This document shows, in pieces, positions 1-9,317 of a DNA stretch of 64,000 bases. The DNA comes from Elizabethkingia bruuniana (GTDB taxonomy: Bacteria > Bacteroidota > Bacteroidia > Flavobacteriales > Weeksellaceae): the NCBI RefSeq assembly GCF_002024805.1, contig NZ_CP014337.1, positions 4,369,523 to 4,433,522 on the forward strand. Reading direction: 5' to 3'. Position 1 is the first letter of the stretch; the number at the start of each line of letters is the position of its first letter. The notes beneath the pieces were generated by a model, which ran no database searches, was not told the DNA's origin, and saw nothing but the letters and a program-made list of their open reading frames with translations. A program made the translations under genes and the position numbers.

Positions 1-1039
1 GTTGGAAAAAGTATTGAAGGGGCAGAATACAATTGATAAACAGCAGGTTGATAAACTCAGGGCTTAGTTTCTTTACAAAACTAATCTGAGCACTTTTCCC
101 GAAACTAAAATGATCCGTCCAGTATTCAGATGCGGAGAGAGAAGACAGTAGAGTTCGGATGTTCTGATAATCGGGAGCCTGAATCAGTATTGAAAATAGA
201 TTCTGCCGCTCCGCATATAGATTGGCCAATTGTGAAAGTCTTATTGTGGGAAAATTGGCTGGCCGAAGGCGTGAAAATTTTGGAGAAAAACGAACATCTA
301 ATAATGTAAACTTAGATTGTAAAAACCTGAATTCACGATTCCACAATTCCATCATGCTATCTACAGGTTCTTCCAGCCAGCCGCACATTCCGTAAAATAA
401 AGCTTCCAGTTGAACTTTGTTCTGTCGAATTTTGTTAATAATACTGAAATCTATAGCATAAGCCATCTGATGGAAAATACCGGCATTTACCTTTAACCCG
501 AAAACATAAGCCAGTTGCTGAAAAAGCAAAGCTTCAAAATTATTTTTATTTTGCTCCAGTATTCTGTTGTAGATAATAGTTTTGGCTTCCAGCTTTTGCA
601 AAAGGACTTTCTCTTCGTATTGTACAGGAATTTTCGAAGGTGTAAAAAGGTGTTCACAGGGGATGAAACTTTTTTCTGAATAACTGTCGGTTAAAGATTC
701 ATCAATGTAATCCTTTAGTATAAGCGTTGGTACATTTTTATCCCGAAGTTCACTAATATCAATATCATCTGTATAAACGACATGGAGAATTACATTGTTG
801 TAAGCAATATCTCCGGAATGCCGGTGAAAATGCCAATCTGAAGATTTTACATGAATCTCTATGCTGCCTGCGAGAGTTGTCCTGCCAATTTTAATTTTCG
901 CGAAGAGAAAATCCGGACCGGCATTCATATTCCATTCACCAAAATCGAGGATTTCAATGCTTTCGCCTTCGGATGTATGGAAATTGGTATTACTGAATTT
1001 TTTGTAATACCAAATATGCTGTAAATATTTTTCATTCAT
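1..1039 (-). CDS. DUF2851 family protein (partial, 3' end off window)
   Basis: An open reading frame of about 346 codons starts at an ATG at 1037-1039 (MNEKYLQHIWYYKKF) and runs off the left edge, so the C-terminus is missing. The N-terminal part has the features I associate with the Bacteroidetes DUF2851 family: an early GEWNMNAGPDF segment, then GSIEIHVKSSDWHFHRH followed by NVILHVVY. These repeated His, Asp and Glu residues suggest a metal- or nucleic-acid-binding pocket, but the function is not established. It lies upstream of, and on the same strand as, nothing else in the window, with a 94-bp gap to the next gene. Family assignment is from recognition of the motif string; function unknown. 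Confidence 0.75.
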   Translation of the reverse strand, partial: MNEKYLQHIWYYKKFSNTNFHTSEGESIEILDFGEWNMNAGPDFLFAKIKIGRTTLAGSIEIHVKSSDWHFHRHSGDIAYNNVILHVVYTDDIDISELRDKNVPTLILKDYIDESLTDSYSEKSFIPCEHLFTPSKIPVQYEEKVLLQKLEAKTIIYNRILEQNKNNFEALLFQQLAYVFGLKVNAGIFHQMAYAIDFSIINKIRQNKVQLEALFYGMCGWLEEPVDSMMELWNREFRFLQSKFTLLDVRFSPKFSRLRPANFPTIRLSQLANLYAERQNLFSILIQAPDYQNIRTLLSSLSASEYWTDHFSFGKSAQISFVKKLSPEFINLLFINCILPLQYFFQ

Positions 1040-1133
1040 TTTCAGTGTTTTATGAAAATGAATATACGTAAAATAAAATGAGTAAGTTTAATTTAATTAA
1101 AAAAGGTTTGCAGGTGGAATATCTTGCCTCTTT

Positions 1134-2063
1134 TTAATACTGCCTGCCTTCTTCAGCAATATTAAATCCTTTATCTCTTACTTTTCCCTGAATAGCTTTA
1201 TCCCATAATATTCGGTTAGAATGATTAAAGTGGATAAAATGGATTTTCTTCTTTACTGCTGCAGGTTCTTTCTGAAATAAATTTTCTGTTTCTGTTACAA
1301 GAGGATGTGGAACTTCCGAAACTGGTCTGTTGCCCATTTCATTCTGATCATAGAAAGTAGCATCCAGAAATGCAAAATCAACATTCTTTACTTCCTCAAT
1401 AATGCTTTTATTCCACTTACTCCATTTATCGATATCTGGAATAAACAGGAAACGCTTTTTAGGTGTTAGCATCCTAAAACCTGCTGTTTCAGAATATTCA
1501 TCCCGATGAGGTACGGTAAAAGCCTTTACTGTCAAAGAGTTGCCTATGCTTACTTCCTGATCGGCAGTTAAAGGAATAATCTCTATATTTTTCAGACTGA
1601 CCAGCTGGCTCCATGGACCATTGTTTTCCAGAAAACTTTTTAGTTTAGGCAATACATATACCTTGAGCTGCTTCGTATTCATGACCTCTTTGCCGAATTC
1701 CATCAATCCGGTATAGTGTCCGATATGCGCATGCGTAATAAATACACCCTCAGGCAGATAAGGATATTCCTGATTATGTCTTTGCGAGAAGTCGTGTAAT
1801 TGCTGCCTGATATCTGGTGTAGCATCGAAGAGCCACCACTTTTTCTGAACAGGATCTACCAAAGCCAGAGAAGACACATTCCTTCTTAATTCCGGATGCT
1901 CCCATGCCAGGTTACATCCCTCTTTATTACATCCCATATGCGGAAAGCCTCCGTCCTGTGCAACGCCCAATACTTCTATATATGCATCTGTATTTTGTGC
2001 ATTGTATAACTGCGACCAGAAGCTGGCAGTTAACAGGCAAAGGGCAGAAAGAATATGCTTCAT
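1134..2063 (-). CDS. Secreted MBL-fold metallo-hydrolase, PqqB-like
   Basis: 309 aa. The N-terminus (MKHILSALCLLTASFWSQLYNAQ) is a typical cleavable signal peptide, so the protein is probably periplasmic. The body begins with VLGVAQDGGFPHMGC and contains THAHIGHYTGL, VPHRDEY and FIPDIDKW, the order of metal-binding motifs in metallo-beta-lactamase folds of the PqqB subgroup. The usual HxHxDH motif is HAHIGH here, with Gly in place of the conserved Asp. A CNKEGC pair near residue 45-50 may add a metal or disulfide. No other PQQ synthesis gene is present, so a role in PQQ formation is unlikely; the substrate is unknown. It is followed 17 bp upstream on the same strand by bshA. Confidence 0.75.
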   Translation of the reverse strand: MKHILSALCLLTASFWSQLYNAQNTDAYIEVLGVAQDGGFPHMGCNKEGCNLAWEHPELRRNVSSLALVDPVQKKWWLFDATPDIRQQLHDFSQRHNQEYPYLPEGVFITHAHIGHYTGLMEFGKEVMNTKQLKVYVLPKLKSFLENNGPWSQLVSLKNIEIIPLTADQEVSIGNSLTVKAFTVPHRDEYSETAGFRMLTPKKRFLFIPDIDKWSKWNKSIIEEVKNVDFAFLDATFYDQNEMGNRPVSEVPHPLVTETENLFQKEPAAVKKKIHFIHFNHSNRILWDKAIQGKVRDKGFNIAEEGRQY

Positions 2064-2080
2064 TGTGCTTCGTGTTTTTT

Positions 2081-3211
2081 TTAAGTTACTTTTATTAAAG
2101 CTTCTTTATATAATTCTTCATACAATGGAAGAATGTTAGCAATATCAAATTTTAAAGCATTATCCTTGGCATTAATTTTCATTTTTGCCAGAAGGGTTTC
2201 ATCGGAAAATAGTTTTTTGGTATATTCCACCATAGCATCTACATCACCAACATCGGCAATAAATCCGGTTACTCCGTGTTTATTTACTTCCGGTATTCCA
2301 CCAGCATTACTACTGATTACCGGAGTTCCTGCAGCCATTGCTTCCAGGGCGGCAAGACCGAAGCTTTCCTGTTGAGATGGTAGCATAAAGACATCTGCAT
2401 AAGCCAGAATCTGGTAAAGATCATTTACTTTACCCATTAATCTGATCTTAGAAATCAGTTCTGGATTGTTTTCAAGGAAGGTATTGATACGCTCCATTTC
2501 CGGGCCTTCTCCGATAATAATAAGGCGTGTTGGGATTTCTTCCTGTACCCTTTTAAAAGTTTCCAGAACATCCTGAATACGTTTAACCTCACGAAGGTTA
2601 GAAACGTGGATCATAATACGCTCATTGTCCTCTGCAAACTGAGATCTGCAACAGTTGTTGAATGTTGTAAAGATCTCATTGTCTATAAAGTTAGGAATTA
2701 CCTGAATCTCTTTCTTGATATCGAAGTTGATGTAAGTGTCCTTCATCAGACTCTCTGATACAGAAGTTACAACGTCCGATTTGTTGATGGAAAATTCTAC
2801 CGCTTTCTTATAACTTGGATGCTGACCTACTAATGTAATATCGGTTCCGTGCAGTGTCGTGATAAGCGGAGTTTCTATACCGTCGTCCTTTAGCATTTGC
2901 TTGGCCATGTAAGCTGCATATGCATAAGGGATGGCATAATGGGCGTGAATAAGATCCAGTTTGTATATTTTCACCACATGGTAAATGGTAGAAGAAAGAG
3001 CAATATCATAAGGCTGATATTTGAATAAAGGATAGATTTCTACATTTACTTTATGGAAATATATATTGGGTTTGGTCATATCCAGTCGCGCCGGCATACT
3101 GGAGCTCATGAAGTGTACCTCATAACCTTTGTCGGCCAATAACATGCCGAGCTCTGTTGCAACAATCCCGCTTCCTCCGTAAGTGGGATAGCAAAGAATA
3201 CCTATTTTCAT
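2081..3211 (-). CDS. bshA: N-acetyl-alpha-D-glucosaminyl L-malate synthase (bacillithiol synthesis)
   Basis: 376 aa GT4-family glycosyltransferase. BshA joins UDP-GlcNAc to L-malate in the first step of bacillithiol synthesis in the cytoplasm. The N-terminus [20 protein letters not shown] holds the glycine-rich loop characteristic of BshA, followed by the [16 protein letters not shown] segment and, near residues 280-290, the GT4 E-x7-E signature in [16 protein letters not shown]. Length matches the family (about 375-385 aa). It has a 17-19 bp gap to each neighbour and could be co-transcribed with the GH3 gene upstream. Bacillithiol is the known low-molecular-weight thiol in several Flavobacteriia. 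bshB and bshC are not in this window. Confidence 0.92.
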   Translation of the reverse strand: MKIGILCYPTYGGSGIVATELGMLLADKGYEVHFMSSSMPARLDMTKPNIYFHKVNVEIYPLFKYQPYDIALSSTIYHVVKIYKLDLIHAHYAIPYAYAAYMAKQMLKDDGIETPLITTLHGTDITLVGQHPSYKKAVEFSINKSDVVTSVSESLMKDTYINFDIKKEIQVIPNFIDNEIFTTFNNCCRSQFAEDNERIMIHVSNLREVKRIQDVLETFKRVQEEIPTRLIIIGEGPEMERINTFLENNPELISKIRLMGKVNDLYQILAYADVFMLPSQQESFGLAALEAMAAGTPVISSNAGGIPEVNKHGVTGFIADVGDVDAMVEYTKKLFSDETLLAKMKINAKDNALKFDIANILPLYEELYKEALIKVT

Positions 3212-3230
3212 TTTTCTATTCTCGTTTTTT

Positions 3231-4919
3231 TTAAAGATCCTGTCCGTCTCCGTATTTCAGTTGATTGTTAATCAATACAGGAAGGCGTCCGTTTATTTTG
3301 GTTTGTCCTGTATAAGCCTTAGCTGCGGCTTTTTGGGAATATTCATTGTTTTCGTATGAAACCAGTACTGCTGGAATATTTTGTATATCTACATCCATTA
3401 ATGCATATGGGCTTCCGAAGACATCTAATATTACTTTTGTATTTCCCGACAGCTTACTTAAAACAGCTTTGCTGGCTGCAGAAATTTTGTAAGGTTTATA
3501 GGCTGTGGAATTGTCTTTGTGGAAACCTACTATAACTTTTGCACCGGAAGGAATACTGCTGATTTCATTTGCTTTCTTTACAATAAGATTGATATTGTTC
3601 CCCAACTCGCTGGCAAAAGTCTTGTAAGGCGCTTCCTCCAGCGGAACATAATATACTGTTTCATTCTTTTGCAGAGGCAAAAGTTTCTGATCGTTTTTCA
3701 GTAAAGTCAGCGCATTGGCATATAGCTTTTCTGAAAGCTGAGCATGGCTCTCATTGTTGAGATCACTGTTAATATTATTAGTACTTATTTTCTTGAAATT
3801 TGGAAGACCTAAATAATATTTGGTCAGTAATATTTTCTTTACACTTTCCTCTATACGGGACTGTGGTATTTCACCGTTATCAATAGCCTGCTGAATAAGT
3901 TTTTTTCCGTCGGATACTCCCTGCGAAAATAGCATAATATCATTTCCGGCAGCAAATGCTTTTTTATCCAGTTCTCCGGCTTTATATCTGCTGGCAACAG
4001 CACCCATATTCAGAGCATCTGTAATGATAAGTCCTTTGTAGCCGAATTTTTTCTTTAAAAGATCTGTAATAATAGAGTAGGAGACAGATGCCGGAACCCC
4101 AGATTTAGATTCCAGAGCTGGTACATATAAATGGGCTACCATTACACCTCCCACATTTTTATCCATTAAGGCTTTAAAAGGAGCCAGTTCGGTATTGTTT
4201 AATCTGTCGATATTGTGTTTTACAACCGGAAGATCCAGGTGGGAATCTTTGTCAGTATCTCCATGTCCCGGGAAGTGCTTGATAGCTGCCAGTACACCGT
4301 TGTCCTGAAGTCCGTTGCTGTAAGCTAGTCCTTTGCGGATAACATTTTGTACATCCGAACCAAAGGAACGATTGCCAATAATAGGATTAGAAGGATTGGT
4401 ATTAACGTCTACAACCGGAGCAAAATCCCAGTTCACACCCATCCTCTTGGCATCACTGGCAATTTTGGAAGCCATTTCATACACCAGTTTATCATCCTGA
4501 ATAGCGCCTAATGTAATAGCCCAAGGAAATTTGTGTGCAGCAGCAATTCTTTGATACAGTCCCCATTCCGCATCCATTCCTATAAGAAGTGGAACTCGTG
4601 AGGATTCCTGAAACTCATTAACAAGATCTATTTCCTGAGCCGCATTATCCTGCATCAGGATAATACCCCCAATCTTTTCTTTATTAACCAGCTGGCGGAC
4701 AAAATTGATGTGATTCTGGTCTTTGTTAGTATATAAAGCAGTTATAAATAGCTGTCCCAGTTTTTCATCCTGACTTAGAGAATTGTATGTTTTGTCAACC
4801 CACTGACGGGCTTTTTCCAGTTCCTGCTTATTGATATTTTTAGGCTGATATTGTGCAGAATATTCCGGAGATAGAAAAACGGATATCGTAAGTAAGGTAT
4901 AAAAAAAGAATTTGTTCAT
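3231..4919 (-). CDS. Exported glycoside hydrolase family 3 (beta-N-acetylhexosaminidase, NagZ-like)
   Basis: About 562 aa. I start it at the ATG at 4917-4919 (MNKFFFYTLLTISVF), which gives a clean signal peptide; the longer frame would need a TTG codon at 4940 that overlaps the likely -7 promoter element. The GH3 signature KHFPGHGDTDKDSH lies near residue 213-226 and carries the Asp/His general acid-base pair typical of NagZ-type enzymes; the nucleophile Asp is in LIITDALNMG near residue 299. A C-terminal alpha/beta sandwich region follows, as in two-domain GH3 proteins. The likely role is removal of beta-linked GlcNAc from peptidoglycan fragments or glycans in the periplasm. Specificity is inferred from the motif. 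Confidence 0.88.
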   Translation of the reverse strand: MNKFFFYTLLTISVFLSPEYSAQYQPKNINKQELEKARQWVDKTYNSLSQDEKLGQLFITALYTNKDQNHINFVRQLVNKEKIGGIILMQDNAAQEIDLVNEFQESSRVPLLIGMDAEWGLYQRIAAAHKFPWAITLGAIQDDKLVYEMASKIASDAKRMGVNWDFAPVVDVNTNPSNPIIGNRSFGSDVQNVIRKGLAYSNGLQDNGVLAAIKHFPGHGDTDKDSHLDLPVVKHNIDRLNNTELAPFKALMDKNVGGVMVAHLYVPALESKSGVPASVSYSIITDLLKKKFGYKGLIITDALNMGAVASRYKAGELDKKAFAAGNDIMLFSQGVSDGKKLIQQAIDNGEIPQSRIEESVKKILLTKYYLGLPNFKKISTNNINSDLNNESHAQLSEKLYANALTLLKNDQKLLPLQKNETVYYVPLEEAPYKTFASELGNNINLIVKKANEISSIPSGAKVIVGFHKDNSTAYKPYKISAASKAVLSKLSGNTKVILDVFGSPYALMDVDIQNIPAVLVSYENNEYSQKAAAKAYTGQTKINGRLPVLINNQLKYGDGQDL

Positions 4920-4937
4920 ATAACGTGAGTATATGAA

Positions 4938-4945
4938 CAAATTTA
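4938..4945 (-). promoter_or_regulatory. Likely -7 promoter element for the GH3 gene
   Basis: On the minus strand this reads TAAATTTG, a perfect TAnnTTTG Bacteroidetes -7 box, placing the transcription start about a dozen bases before the ATG at 4919. A clear -33 TTTG at the right distance is not visible, so the call is moderate. Confidence 0.4.
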
Positions 4946-4971
4946 CAATATTTTATGCTAAAAAAAACGGA

Positions 4972-5565
4972 TTACTTTTGCTCGTCCAGATAATGGCCAA
5001 AGTAAGTTTTCTTCACGTTGAGGTAGTCTTTGCTTTCTTGTGTAGCCTCCATTTGTAAAGGGATTCTGTCTACAAGTTTTATATCGCTTTCCTCCACCGC
5101 TTTTATCTTAAGAGGATTGTTGGTAATCAGATTGATAGATTTTATACCCAGAAGATCCAAGATCTCGATAGCAACACTAAAATCTCTGTCATCAGCCGGA
5201 AGTCCAAGCTGCAGATTGGCCTGTACTGTATCCAGACCTTTCTCCTGAAGAGCATAAGCTTTTAGCTTGTTGATAATACCTATATTACGACCTTCCTGAC
5301 GAAGATAGATAATTACGCCACCGTGCTCATTCGTGTATCGCATTGCAGCATCTAACTGCTGTCCGCATTCACACTTCCTGGAGTGGAAAACTTCACCCGT
5401 AATACACTCAGAATGGAATCTTACGTTTACGGTTTGGCTAAGGTCTGTATTGTTGGCTACGATTGCCATGTGAGGCATCCAGTCATTTTCATTTTCAGCA
5501 AAAGCAATCATCCGGAATTGTCCGTATTCTGTAGGGACATTAGATTCCGCCTGTATTTTGATCAT
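4972..5565 (-). CDS. ribA: GTP cyclohydrolase II
   Basis: 197 aa, the standard length for a stand-alone RibA. It converts GTP to 2,5-diamino-6-ribosylamino-pyrimidinone 5'-phosphate, the committed step of riboflavin synthesis. The three zinc ligands are Cys54, Cys65 and Cys67 (SECITGEVFHSRKCECG), followed by the substrate and catalytic segment RQEGRNIGIINKLKAYALQ and the DNREF-like DDRDFSVAIEIL region. There is no fused RibB (DHBP synthase) domain. It starts 6 bp after the stop of the lipoprotein gene upstream, so it is probably the last gene of a unit with that gene and the DUF4254 gene. Confidence 0.95.
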   Translation of the reverse strand: MIKIQAESNVPTEYGQFRMIAFAENENDWMPHMAIVANNTDLSQTVNVRFHSECITGEVFHSRKCECGQQLDAAMRYTNEHGGVIIYLRQEGRNIGIINKLKAYALQEKGLDTVQANLQLGLPADDRDFSVAIEILDLLGIKSINLITNNPLKIKAVEESDIKLVDRIPLQMEATQESKDYLNVKKTYFGHYLDEQK

Positions 5566-5571
5566 CTTGAA

Positions 5572-6042
5572 TTACTTAAGGTATTCTAAAGAATTGATAT
5601 TGGCTTTTATTCTCGTCAGATAACGGTCGATAAGCTCAATATCATCACGATTCATATATTTTTTTAGCGTCTGAAGGGTCTTATAAGAAGTAGCATAATC
5701 ACGATAGGCCAATCTTTTCTGTTTAGAATTTCCTTCCGTGGTACCATAAATATAAGACTGAACAGCAGCCTTTAGTTTTTTAACTTCAGCATTTACTGCT
5801 GAGTTTTTAAATTTAGGAAATACCGTGATAAGATTAGATAAATCCGACACGTACTTTACCTTTTCAATACTGATTTCAGTTGAAGCTGCTTTGCTTTCGA
5901 CATAGTGATTGTCGAAATTAGAAACTAAAGAACTGGGCATTTGGTCCTTATTCGAACGGGATACGTAGTTGAGTGTCTCAACAGAACATGAAACACTTAG
6001 TAAACCGATAAGTATAAAAAGACCAATGTTTTTTTTAGCCAT
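5572..6042 (-). CDS. Small lipoprotein of unknown function
   Basis: 156 aa. The N-terminus MAKKNIGLFILIGLLSVSCS is a lipoprotein signal peptide with the lipobox LSVSC, predicting attachment to a membrane through Cys19. The rest is helical and lysine-rich with many aromatic and Leu residues and no motif I recognise. Its start overlaps the end of the DUF4254 gene by 8 bp (6035-6042), so the two are translationally coupled. Conserved coupling with DUF4254 suggests a shared envelope-related role, but this is an inference. Confidence 0.7.
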   Translation of the reverse strand: MAKKNIGLFILIGLLSVSCSVETLNYVSRSNKDQMPSSLVSNFDNHYVESKAASTEISIEKVKYVSDLSNLITVFPKFKNSAVNAEVKKLKAAVQSYIYGTTEGNSKQKRLAYRDYATSYKTLQTLKKYMNRDDIELIDRYLTRIKANINSLEYLK

Positions 6043-6652
6043 TTTGCTGTTTTTTCTGATATAAGATCGGGTTCAAACTCTCATCATTATACATTTTCAT
6101 CTGTTTGTAAGTTTTCATTTTAACCGATCCGCTACTTATATCAGTAAGCAACTGTTCTATGGCTGAAGATAAATCTATATGCTGTTCTTGTAGTACAGCT
6201 AGTTTTGCAGCGCATTTTTCGCGATGCTCCACGCTTGCAGTTTCTCTGTTAGTCTCCTGGTCCATGTGATAGATTTTCAATGCTAAAATTGATAACCTGT
6301 CAACGGCCCATGCTGGAGTTTCTGTATTCAGTTTCGCATCTGCTTTTGCCGGAACATCTTTATATTTTTCAAAAAAATAACTGTCTATGTATTCCACAAG
6401 ATCAGTTCTTTTCTGATTAGAGGCATCTATCCTTCTTTTTATCAGAAGGGCTTCATCTGGAGAAATATTTTCATCGCGGATAATGTCTTCAAGATGCCAC
6501 TGAACGGTATCGATCCAATTCTTTGAATACAAAAGCCGTTCCAAACTTCCTTCTGAGAATGGATTTTGCTCGGGTGCATCTACATGATCCTGAATATGAT
6601 ACTGGATAATAGACTGATTGAAAATATCCCAGGCTGTTTTTGTCAGGGACAT
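6035..6652 (-). CDS. DUF4254 domain-containing protein
   Basis: 205 aa cytoplasmic-looking protein without a signal peptide. The whole length corresponds to DUF4254, with the recognisable LYSKNWIDTVQWHLEDIIRD and NQKRTDLVEYIDSYFFEKY segments and the later ETPAWAVDRLSILALKIYHM segment. Conserved Asp, Arg and His residues in helices suggest a binding pocket, but no activity is known. In Bacteroidetes such genes are often close to envelope polysaccharide genes. It is 3 bp downstream of tatA and overlaps the lipoprotein gene, forming a tight tatA-DUF4254-lipoprotein-ribA run. Confidence 0.8.
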   Translation of the reverse strand: MSLTKTAWDIFNQSIIQYHIQDHVDAPEQNPFSEGSLERLLYSKNWIDTVQWHLEDIIRDENISPDEALLIKRRIDASNQKRTDLVEYIDSYFFEKYKDVPAKADAKLNTETPAWAVDRLSILALKIYHMDQETNRETASVEHREKCAAKLAVLQEQHIDLSSAIEQLLTDISSGSVKMKTYKQMKMYNDESLNPILYQKKQQNG

Positions 6653-6655
6653 ATC

Positions 6656-6850
6656 TTATGCTTGTTTGTTATCCTGGTTTTCAGGTTTTTTATCCTCTTC
6701 TTTTACCGCATCCTTAAATTCTTTGATACCAGAACCCATACCACGCATTAATTCAGGGATTTTTTTACCTCCGAATAACAATAGAAGGATTACCAGTACA
6801 ATAAGAACATGGGTAATAGATAGCTGTAATATGATTGCTAAATTGTTCAT
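6656..6850 (-). CDS. tatA: Sec-independent (Tat) translocase subunit TatA/TatE
   Basis: 64 aa. One N-terminal membrane helix ([20 protein letters not shown]) is followed by the hinge [20 protein letters not shown] amphipathic helix and an acidic/basic tail, the full architecture of TatA. TatA oligomers form the pore for folded twin-arginine substrates in the inner membrane. tatC is not in the window. The gene heads a compact minus-strand run (3 bp to DUF4254). Confidence 0.93.
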   Translation of the reverse strand: MNNLAIILQLSITHVLIVLVILLLLFGGKKIPELMRGMGSGIKEFKDAVKEEDKKPENQDNKQA

Positions 6851-6888
6851 TTTTTGGATTATTTATTTCTGCAAAGATACAATATAAT

Positions 6889-8442
6889 TTAGTTCGAAAT
6901 CCATCCAAGTGGATCAACCGGAGAGTTTCCGTTCCAGATCTGGAATTCCAGCGTATAAGTGCCATCCAGATCCAGTCCTACCTGTCCGATTGGAGTACCC
7001 GTAGAGACCTGTTGGTTCTGAGATACAGATACTGAACTTAGATTGGAGTAGATGGTAAAGTAAGAACCATGTCTTACCATTACGGTTTTGGAGCCTCCGA
7101 CATATAATATTTTGGTTACAACACCCGGGAATACAGATTTTGCAACTGAACCTGCAGGTACAGATATCTTAATTCCGGAGTTTTCTTCCTGAATATTCTT
7201 GAATACTGGGTGAGGCTGGCGTCCGAAGCGGTGTGTGATCTGTCCTCTTACAGGGAATGGCATACGACCTCTGTTATCTGCAAAATTAGATCCTGAGGTA
7301 GTAGTTGCACCATAATCTTTCATCACCTTATCTTCTGCTGCTTTCTTAGCATCATTATTTGATTTTGCCAGTCTTGCTTCTGCGTCTCTTGCAGCAGCAG
7401 CTCTGTCCTCAGCTGCTTTAGCTCTTGCAGCAGCTTCACGGGATTCTTTTTCAGCGGCTAATTTTTTAGCTGTCGCTCTTTCATTAGCCTCAGTTTTTGC
7501 CGCTTCATCAGCACGTCTTTTCTCGTCCGCTGCCTTTTTCGCTGCTAATTCAGCTGCTCTTCTTGCCTCAGCTTCAGCCGCTTTTCTTTCTCTTTCCAGA
7601 GCTTCAGCTTTAGCACGGTTTTCAGCTTCAATACGAGCTTTTTCTTTTTCGGCTGCGATTCGGGCTAAACGGCGTCTCTCTTCTTCCGCTTTTCTTTCAG
7701 CCTCGGCTTTAGCCTTAGCAATACGGATCTCTTCATTAATAATTCTTCTGATCTCACCTTCAAGCTTTTTAGATTCTACCTGTTTCTGGCGGATTTCAGC
7801 TGCGATTTTAGACTCATTTTGTTTAAACTCAGCTAAAAGAACCTCTTTCTGTTCTCTTTCAACATTAATCGTTTTAAGCTCTTTCTGCTGATTCAGCATC
7901 AAGATCTCCTTATCTTTTTTAGATTTTTCGCGTAATGAAACAGTTGATTTTACCTGATTGGTTTTATCTGTAATTTCAGCTGCTTTTTTATCCTGAAAAT
8001 CTGAATATTGTTTTAAATACTGAATTCTTCTAAGGGCTTCTCCTAAGTTTTTAGAAGAAAGGATAAAGGTTACCTTATTTTGAACACCTTTATTTTTATA
8101 GGCTTTTACTAGGATATCAGCATAGTTTTTTCTAAGAACACCTAATTCGCGGTTGTATTTATTGATTTCCAGCTGACGTCTGTAAATGTCATCCTCTATG
8201 AAGCGCTTCTCCTTTTGGGTATTGGTGTACAGTTTTTCTCGTAAACCAATTTTCTGGTTCAGGTTCTGCAAATAAGCAACGGAAAGGCGGGATTCTTTTT
8301 GCGACTTTGCCAGATCTGCATTTAGAGTGGCAATTTGCTTTTTAAGATCAGCATTCTGTTGTTGGAGTTTTTCTTTTTGCTGCCCGAAAGCACCTAAGCT
8401 TATGATGGAAAATAGGAGAAAGTATAGCTTCTTTTGTGTCAT
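6889..8442 (-). CDS. EnvC-like murein hydrolase activator with degenerate LytM domain
   Basis: 517 aa. A signal peptide (MTQKKLYFLLFSIISLGAFG) is followed by a long coiled coil (about residues 20-375) whose second half is an extreme Ala/Glu/Lys/Arg-rich stretch, and a C-terminal LytM/M23 fold (about 395-517). The metal ligands are lost: the HxxxD position reads NSGIK, and the final HxH reads TLEF. This is the pattern of EnvC and NlpD, which do not cut peptidoglycan but activate amidases at the division site. The start codon overlaps the stop of the DUF4292 gene by 4 bp. Regulator of amidase activity is inferred from architecture. Confidence 0.85.
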   Translation of the reverse strand: MTQKKLYFLLFSIISLGAFGQQKEKLQQQNADLKKQIATLNADLAKSQKESRLSVAYLQNLNQKIGLREKLYTNTQKEKRFIEDDIYRRQLEINKYNRELGVLRKNYADILVKAYKNKGVQNKVTFILSSKNLGEALRRIQYLKQYSDFQDKKAAEITDKTNQVKSTVSLREKSKKDKEILMLNQQKELKTINVEREQKEVLLAEFKQNESKIAAEIRQKQVESKKLEGEIRRIINEEIRIAKAKAEAERKAEEERRRLARIAAEKEKARIEAENRAKAEALERERKAAEAEARRAAELAAKKAADEKRRADEAAKTEANERATAKKLAAEKESREAAARAKAAEDRAAAARDAEARLAKSNNDAKKAAEDKVMKDYGATTTSGSNFADNRGRMPFPVRGQITHRFGRQPHPVFKNIQEENSGIKISVPAGSVAKSVFPGVVTKILYVGGSKTVMVRHGSYFTIYSNLSSVSVSQNQQVSTGTPIGQVGLDLDGTYTLEFQIWNGNSPVDPLGWISN

Positions 8443-9242
8443 TTAATCTCTTTCTTTGTATAGTTAGACGGCACAGAATACGGTGTATCCATCCTGGAAA
8501 AATCAAAGGTCGTATTTTCGATCAAAATTTGATCGGTTTTTTTATTTTTTATAATTATTTTAACATTCTTAGGGAAGTTTTCATTGTTGGCACTTATCCA
8601 GTCAGAATAATTAATCTCCAGCTGATTATCAGATTTAGCATCATTGATCTGCACCTTGTTTAGTCTGAATCCGGAATCATAATCTATACTTACATTATAA
8701 GAAGAAACTTTCCCGTCTACAGTAACTTCCTGTGGCTTTACAGACTTTAGATTATAGCCCTGTGCGTTCAGAGTAAGGGTGAAATCTTTATCGTTTACAG
8801 GAACAAAAGTTCTTCCTGTTAGTAGGTTTTGCAGTGCCTGATAATTGATGAAGTTTACACCCAAAAGATTATTCAGATAGGTGAAGTCAGAATCAATATA
8901 GGTTCTGTTTATTTTTTCATAACCTTTAATTCCTTCTGGTGTAGCAACTCCACGTGCGCCTGTTAGTCCCAAAAGAGCTGTAATGTTGGCCCATACTTTC
9001 TTGTTGTTTTCTATATAAAAAACAGCATTAAGCTGTGGAATGAATTTTCCGTTTTCTATATTTATTTTACTGGAGATTTTCACAGCATCAAAAGCCGATG
9101 GCTGCTGGATGTGTGAGAAGAAAGACGCATTGTCTTTTACAGATTCGTGCGTATTTTTAGGTGCAGTTTCTTTTGCGATATTTCTGGATGCACAAGATGC
9201 CAGAGATGCTGCGACAAGAATATACAGAATTGGATTTTTCAT
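8439..9242 (-). CDS. DUF4292 domain-containing lipoprotein
   Basis: 267 aa. MKNPILYILVAASLASCAS is a lipoprotein signal peptide with Cys17 as the lipidation site. The rest is a beta-rich fold with the DUF4292 pattern (SSKINIENGKFIPQLNAVFY, then GLTGARGVATPEGIKGYEK and LNNLLGVNFINYQALQNLLTG) reminiscent of LolB-like carriers of acyl chains. It is translationally coupled to the EnvC-like gene. A role in outer-membrane lipoprotein or lipid handling is plausible by fold resemblance only. Confidence 0.8.
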   Translation of the reverse strand: MKNPILYILVAASLASCASRNIAKETAPKNTHESVKDNASFFSHIQQPSAFDAVKISSKINIENGKFIPQLNAVFYIENNKKVWANITALLGLTGARGVATPEGIKGYEKINRTYIDSDFTYLNNLLGVNFINYQALQNLLTGRTFVPVNDKDFTLTLNAQGYNLKSVKPQEVTVDGKVSSYNVSIDYDSGFRLNKVQINDAKSDNQLEINYSDWISANNENFPKNVKIIIKNKKTDQILIENTTFDFSRMDTPYSVPSNYTKKEIK

Positions 9243-9317
9243 GTTGAAGGTTTTAAAATTACCGGCGAAAATCAGACCAAAAAAATTAAGAATGTTAAAA
9301 TGTGCTAAACCAGAAAA

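Noticed and set aside
1134..2063. PQQ synthesis gene
   Set aside because: Only a distant PqqB-like fold with an altered HxHxDH motif; no other pqq genes and a signal peptide is present.
4920..4940. Upstream start of the GH3 gene
   Set aside because: It needs TTG inside the -7 box, and adds residues before a clear signal peptide.
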